Shown: positions 60,839 to 64,000 of the stretch, piece after piece
Position numbering within the stretch: the first letter of the stretch is position 1
Layout of the letters: each line of letters begins with the position of its first letter
Assembly: GCF_032854445.1 (NCBI RefSeq)
Contig: NC_088301.1
Location: 20,949,808 to 21,013,807, forward strand
Length of the DNA stretch: 64,000 nt
Direction: 5' to 3'
From: Liolophura sinensis
Taxonomy: Eukaryota > Mollusca > Polyplacophora > Chitonida > Chitonidae
Program-made: the position numbers and the translations under genes
Notes under the pieces: generated by a model
The model's input: only the letters and a program-made list of their open reading frames with translations
Database searches by the model: none
What the model was told of the DNA's origin: nothing

Positions 60839-63640
60839 TTAACACTGGCAAACAAGTTACCTATCACCCTTTTATTGGTGAAATCTTCTGCAACCAAAAC
60901 TTTCCAGGAGAGCGAATGCGATGGATTCAAAGAAAACGACTGTTAGCAAAGTTTGGCTTGCTTTCGATGCGATGGGTACATTTATGTCAGTTGTGATGTC
61001 ATGGTTTTTATTATTCACGAATTAGTAGGCCTGAATGACAAGAAGTCAGAGGTGCATTACGATGAAGGTAAACATACACGTGTTTGTAGCGCACACCTTT
61101 GACATGTCGAGGACAACACACTGATTGAAGTCCAGGTTATGAATGTAAGAGTAAAGATTTGTATTTCTGAAGGCTAAGCTATGAAGAACGAGACACATTT
61201 TAGATCCGCTTGTAGTTCAACATAATGCTGCAGAAGGAGGCAGTAAATGTCACGTAGAGGCATACATATAGTTTTTTAATTGCTTTTGAATTTAATGACT
61301 GATTTTATAGAATTCAGGGTTTTGGGTATGGGTTAACAAAATACAGCACTCTGGCTTGTGGCCTAAAATTGAATTCCTAAAATATGCATTAAAATTTTTG
61401 ATTGTTGATTGTATGCAGTGGAAGAACAATTTCAAAGAAGTTTGGACATCTAGCTTCAAATACATCGGTTTTTAAAAGAAGATTAAAGTTTTGAAATATA
61501 GCTAAAAGTGGATTTATGTAACAGGACCGAGTATAGAATGTGACAGAAAGCTAGTCTTGTAGACAGGCAACACCTTGTTTAACAGTTTATTGCCACTGTG
61601 GCCATTAAACCAAATGTAAAACGGTAAAGCAATACTTACTCTTCTTTCAGACTATCCAGGAACACAACTGCGACCCATTTGACGCAAAAAACTAAGCACA
61701 TTAGCAATAAGATGGGTAGGACCTTCATCTTTCCTGAATACCAGGGTGCACAGAAATGGTTTCTATGTACCAACACCTTGTCAACGTCCGTGACGTCATT
61801 AGCTGACGTAACAATTCTGGTAGAGGATTCCAGAAGTTGTCGGCCATTTGTTGGTGAAGAAATTGTGACGTCATGACGTCACCAACAAACTGAACATTTG
61901 CATCAGTGTGGTGGATGTTCGGTTGACGTGTTTGAAGATGACCAGTAATGATTTTTTTCCTCGTCTTTGTTGTTAATATTAGTACAGTATATGTGGAAGA
62001 TTTGAAAATTAAAACCCGAATGCCTTCCACGGGACAAGAAAAAAACTTCATGATTTCTTTATATTCTACTTTTACTCTACATATTTTTTAGACAGGAAAA
62101 GAGAGCAAACGCAGTGCTCACAGCTTTGATTCTCTCCGCAGCTACATTCATTTGTCTTCTTAAGAAGTGCAAAGCCGCGGGAAATACAAACTTCCCCCTC
62201 AAAGCAGATGAAGCCTGTTGGTAGCAAACTGATTTTTGATTACTGATTTCCAAATGTTTTCGTATTATTAGTTTACTAAGTTTGACCAACAGGAAGTCCA
62301 CATTTTACAAAAAGTAGAAACTTCGAGAAGAAAAAGTCGAAATGTCCAAATTTTTTTTCATACAAGTACCGCGTCGATTCTTTTTGAAGAATAAACTGTT
62401 GCGAGTTGTTTCACCTACTTAAACGTGTTTGTAGTGATGCTAAAACTATCGATTCTTTTCCAAGAATCGCGTATCATTTCAAACAAATAATAATAATAAA
62501 AAATAACGCGACATCACAATTAGCGTCAACGAATGCTCTGTCGTGCCAGCTGAGCCGTATTATTTGCATAGCAAAAATAATACGTCGTTGATCTTTCATG
62601 AAGGTGTTACATGAAGTTTTAATGCAACGACGTTAAGCTGGAGCTTTTAGCCAGTGGGACACCAGTCGGTTGTACTCTATATAGATTACTACATGAGGAT
62701 ACATTGAGTGACTCTCTGTGATTAATTTTACGGGAAAGCAAATCTGAATTGATTGAAGCTTACATATAATCTGGGGAAGTCTGATAATAGATTATGCAAA
62801 CTCTGTCACTTTGACACAACCGGGCCTCGAGATGTCCAAAATGTTCATAATCAGAATGCCACAAATTGTACCCACTAGTTCACCTAAGTACAAACTCTCT
62901 TTTGCTGTTCATATTTATACATATTTATTCATATTTAGAGAGAATTGACTCTCCCTTTTCTCACACTGGCAACATTTTGAGTACTTGAAATGAAAGCGAG
63001 GGGCGAAACTGTTAGAAAATAAATTTTACAGTGATCAGAAACGAATGGATCCTTCATGTATAACATTTTTATGATCGATTAAACAAAGTATTGACGTCAC
63101 AACAAACGTTTAATGCCATCGTTTAATAAGGAGAAGGTTGTACGGTCGTCCCGGATATCTCAGTGGGATATTGGAATGCTTTAAAGTCTTGTGTTCGTGG
63201 GTTCGAATCCCGCTGTGCCGTACACCATCCGAAGGCGCATTGAGGTTTTACAAGGCGTCACCCTTCACCACTCAAACCACTAACTCACACGAGTGGATTC
63301 TTGAAAAATAATCAGTTGCGCAGACAATAGCTTGACGTCACAACAAACGCTTAACGGTTGTGAGACTGAAGAAAAAAACTTGATCAACAGAATGCTTAAT
63401 TGTCTTCGTTAAGTCGTCTCAGTGAAGCAGCACTAGATAAAAGAGTGGTGGAAATCCGTCCTGCAACGAGGAGGCACATTAGATGCACTCTAAGGATTCA
63501 TTCGTCGTCATATGACTGAACAATTGTTAAGTACGACGTGAAATCCCAAGAACTCACTCACTCATTCATTGTTCGCTCATTCATTGTGTTTTTGCTAAAA
63601 ATTTCTCGTCATTAATATACACGTTAAATTCGGTAATACA
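60839..63640. other. Intergenic host DNA, no gene recognised
   Basis: AT-rich. A cluster of CRE-like sites lies at 61790-61882. A pol III-like repeat head lies at about 63145-63225. ORFs of 60-108 codons on both strands lack recognisable domains or consistent codon use. Confidence 0.4.
63148..63225 (+). repeat. tRNA-derived SINE head
   Basis: An A-box-like ATATCTCAGTGGGATA and B-box GTGGGTTCGAATCCCGC are in the right order and spacing (about 45 bases), but there is no matching acceptor stem, and a non-tRNA tail follows (CATCCGAAGGCGCATTGAGG). A SINE remnant is more likely than a tRNA gene. Confidence 0.5.
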
Positions 63641-63689
63641 GTATAACATGGCATATACACATATAGGCTACCATTTGTGCCAATCAATA

Positions 63690-63990
63690 TTGGCAGACCA
63701 ATTTGGGCAAATCTATATTGGCAGACCCATTTGCGCAAATCCATATTGGCAGACCCATTTTACGCAAATCTATATTGGCAGACCCATTTGGACAAATCTG
63801 TATTGGCAGACCCATTTGGGCAAACCTATATTGGCAGACCCATTTGGGCAAATTTATATTGGCAGACCCATTTGAGCAAACCTATATTGGCAGACCCATT
63901 TGGGCAAATTTATATTGGCAGACCCATTTGGGCAAACCTATATTGGCAGACCCATTTGGGCAAATTTATATTGGCAGAACTATATACCTT
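63690..63990. repeat. 28-bp tandem satellite, runs to window end
   Basis: About eleven units of TATTGGCAGACCCATTTGGG + CAAAYYTA, with a tendency for alternate units to share AAACCTA versus AAATTTA (56-bp higher order). Not a CRISPR: units abut with no unique spacers and the genome is animal. Confidence 0.9.
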
Positions 63991-64000
63991 CCATGTATTT

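Noticed and set aside
63690-63990. Regular 28-bp repeats resembling a CRISPR array
   Set aside because: Units are contiguous without unique spacers, the genome is clearly animal, and no cas genes are present. It is a satellite.

Overview
The window is eukaryotic, intron-bearing, AT-rich in its flanks and crowded with transposons. Dispersed tRNA-derived SINE fragments whose tails read like GTTTTACGCCGTACTCAAGA, together with the repeat spectrum, point to a lophotrochozoan, most likely a bivalve mollusc (inference). I see no confident host gene; one plausible host exon lies at 57588-57915 (-).

Two related Polinton/Maverick (adintovirus-like) elements dominate. Polinton A (4251-34601, target duplication GTTGTG) is old, broken and packed with later insertions. 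Polinton B (37667-57581, target duplication TACCCT, 19.9 kb) lies in the opposite orientation and is nearly whole. B encodes a zinc-finger exon that appears to splice into a protein-primed family B DNA polymerase, a Ser/Pro/Arg-rich ORF, an adenovirus-like cysteine protease, a double-jelly-roll-type major capsid protein, a pVI/pX-like protein, a penton-like minor capsid protein, an unnamed conserved protein, a basic core-like protein, an A32/FtsK-like packaging ATPase, a one-pass membrane protein with a Thr/Pro tail, a retroviral-type integrase with chromodomain, and a spliced accessory gene with two alternative 3' exons, one carrying a RHIM-like motif. The set describes replication, integration, virion maturation and packaging. 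The polymerase carries a frameshift at its catalytic DTD motif, and the accessory gene carries a frameshift and a stop.

Layout: 1-2370, compact intronless ORFs of unknown type plus a Cys-rich ORF; 2460-2740, GC-rich minisatellites; 2782-4250, host DNA that is duplicated at 58446-59884; 4251-34601, Polinton A. Inside A are a 5'-truncated Penelope-like element (4486-5523), a 4-bp-TSD DNA transposon with a DUF7869-like transposase (6523-11284), a roughly 1.9 kb insert with an SGNH-like ORF and three structured hairpins (12164-14108), degenerate virion genes (14.2-22.7 kb), and an apparently intact Harbinger transposon (22871-30627) inside the broken polymerase gene. From 34602 to 37666 there is host DNA with minisatellites, then Polinton B, then host DNA to 64000. 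That last part includes, at 58446-60838, a copy of A's flanks without Polinton A (an empty site), and it ends in a 28-bp satellite.

Regulatory material is concentrated in the Polinton termini: CRE (TGACGTCA) sites in a hairpin, CCAAT boxes, TATA-like boxes, and in A an inverted set of CTCF-like motifs. A GTCAGTGTGTCAGTGTG motif recurs between genes of both elements.
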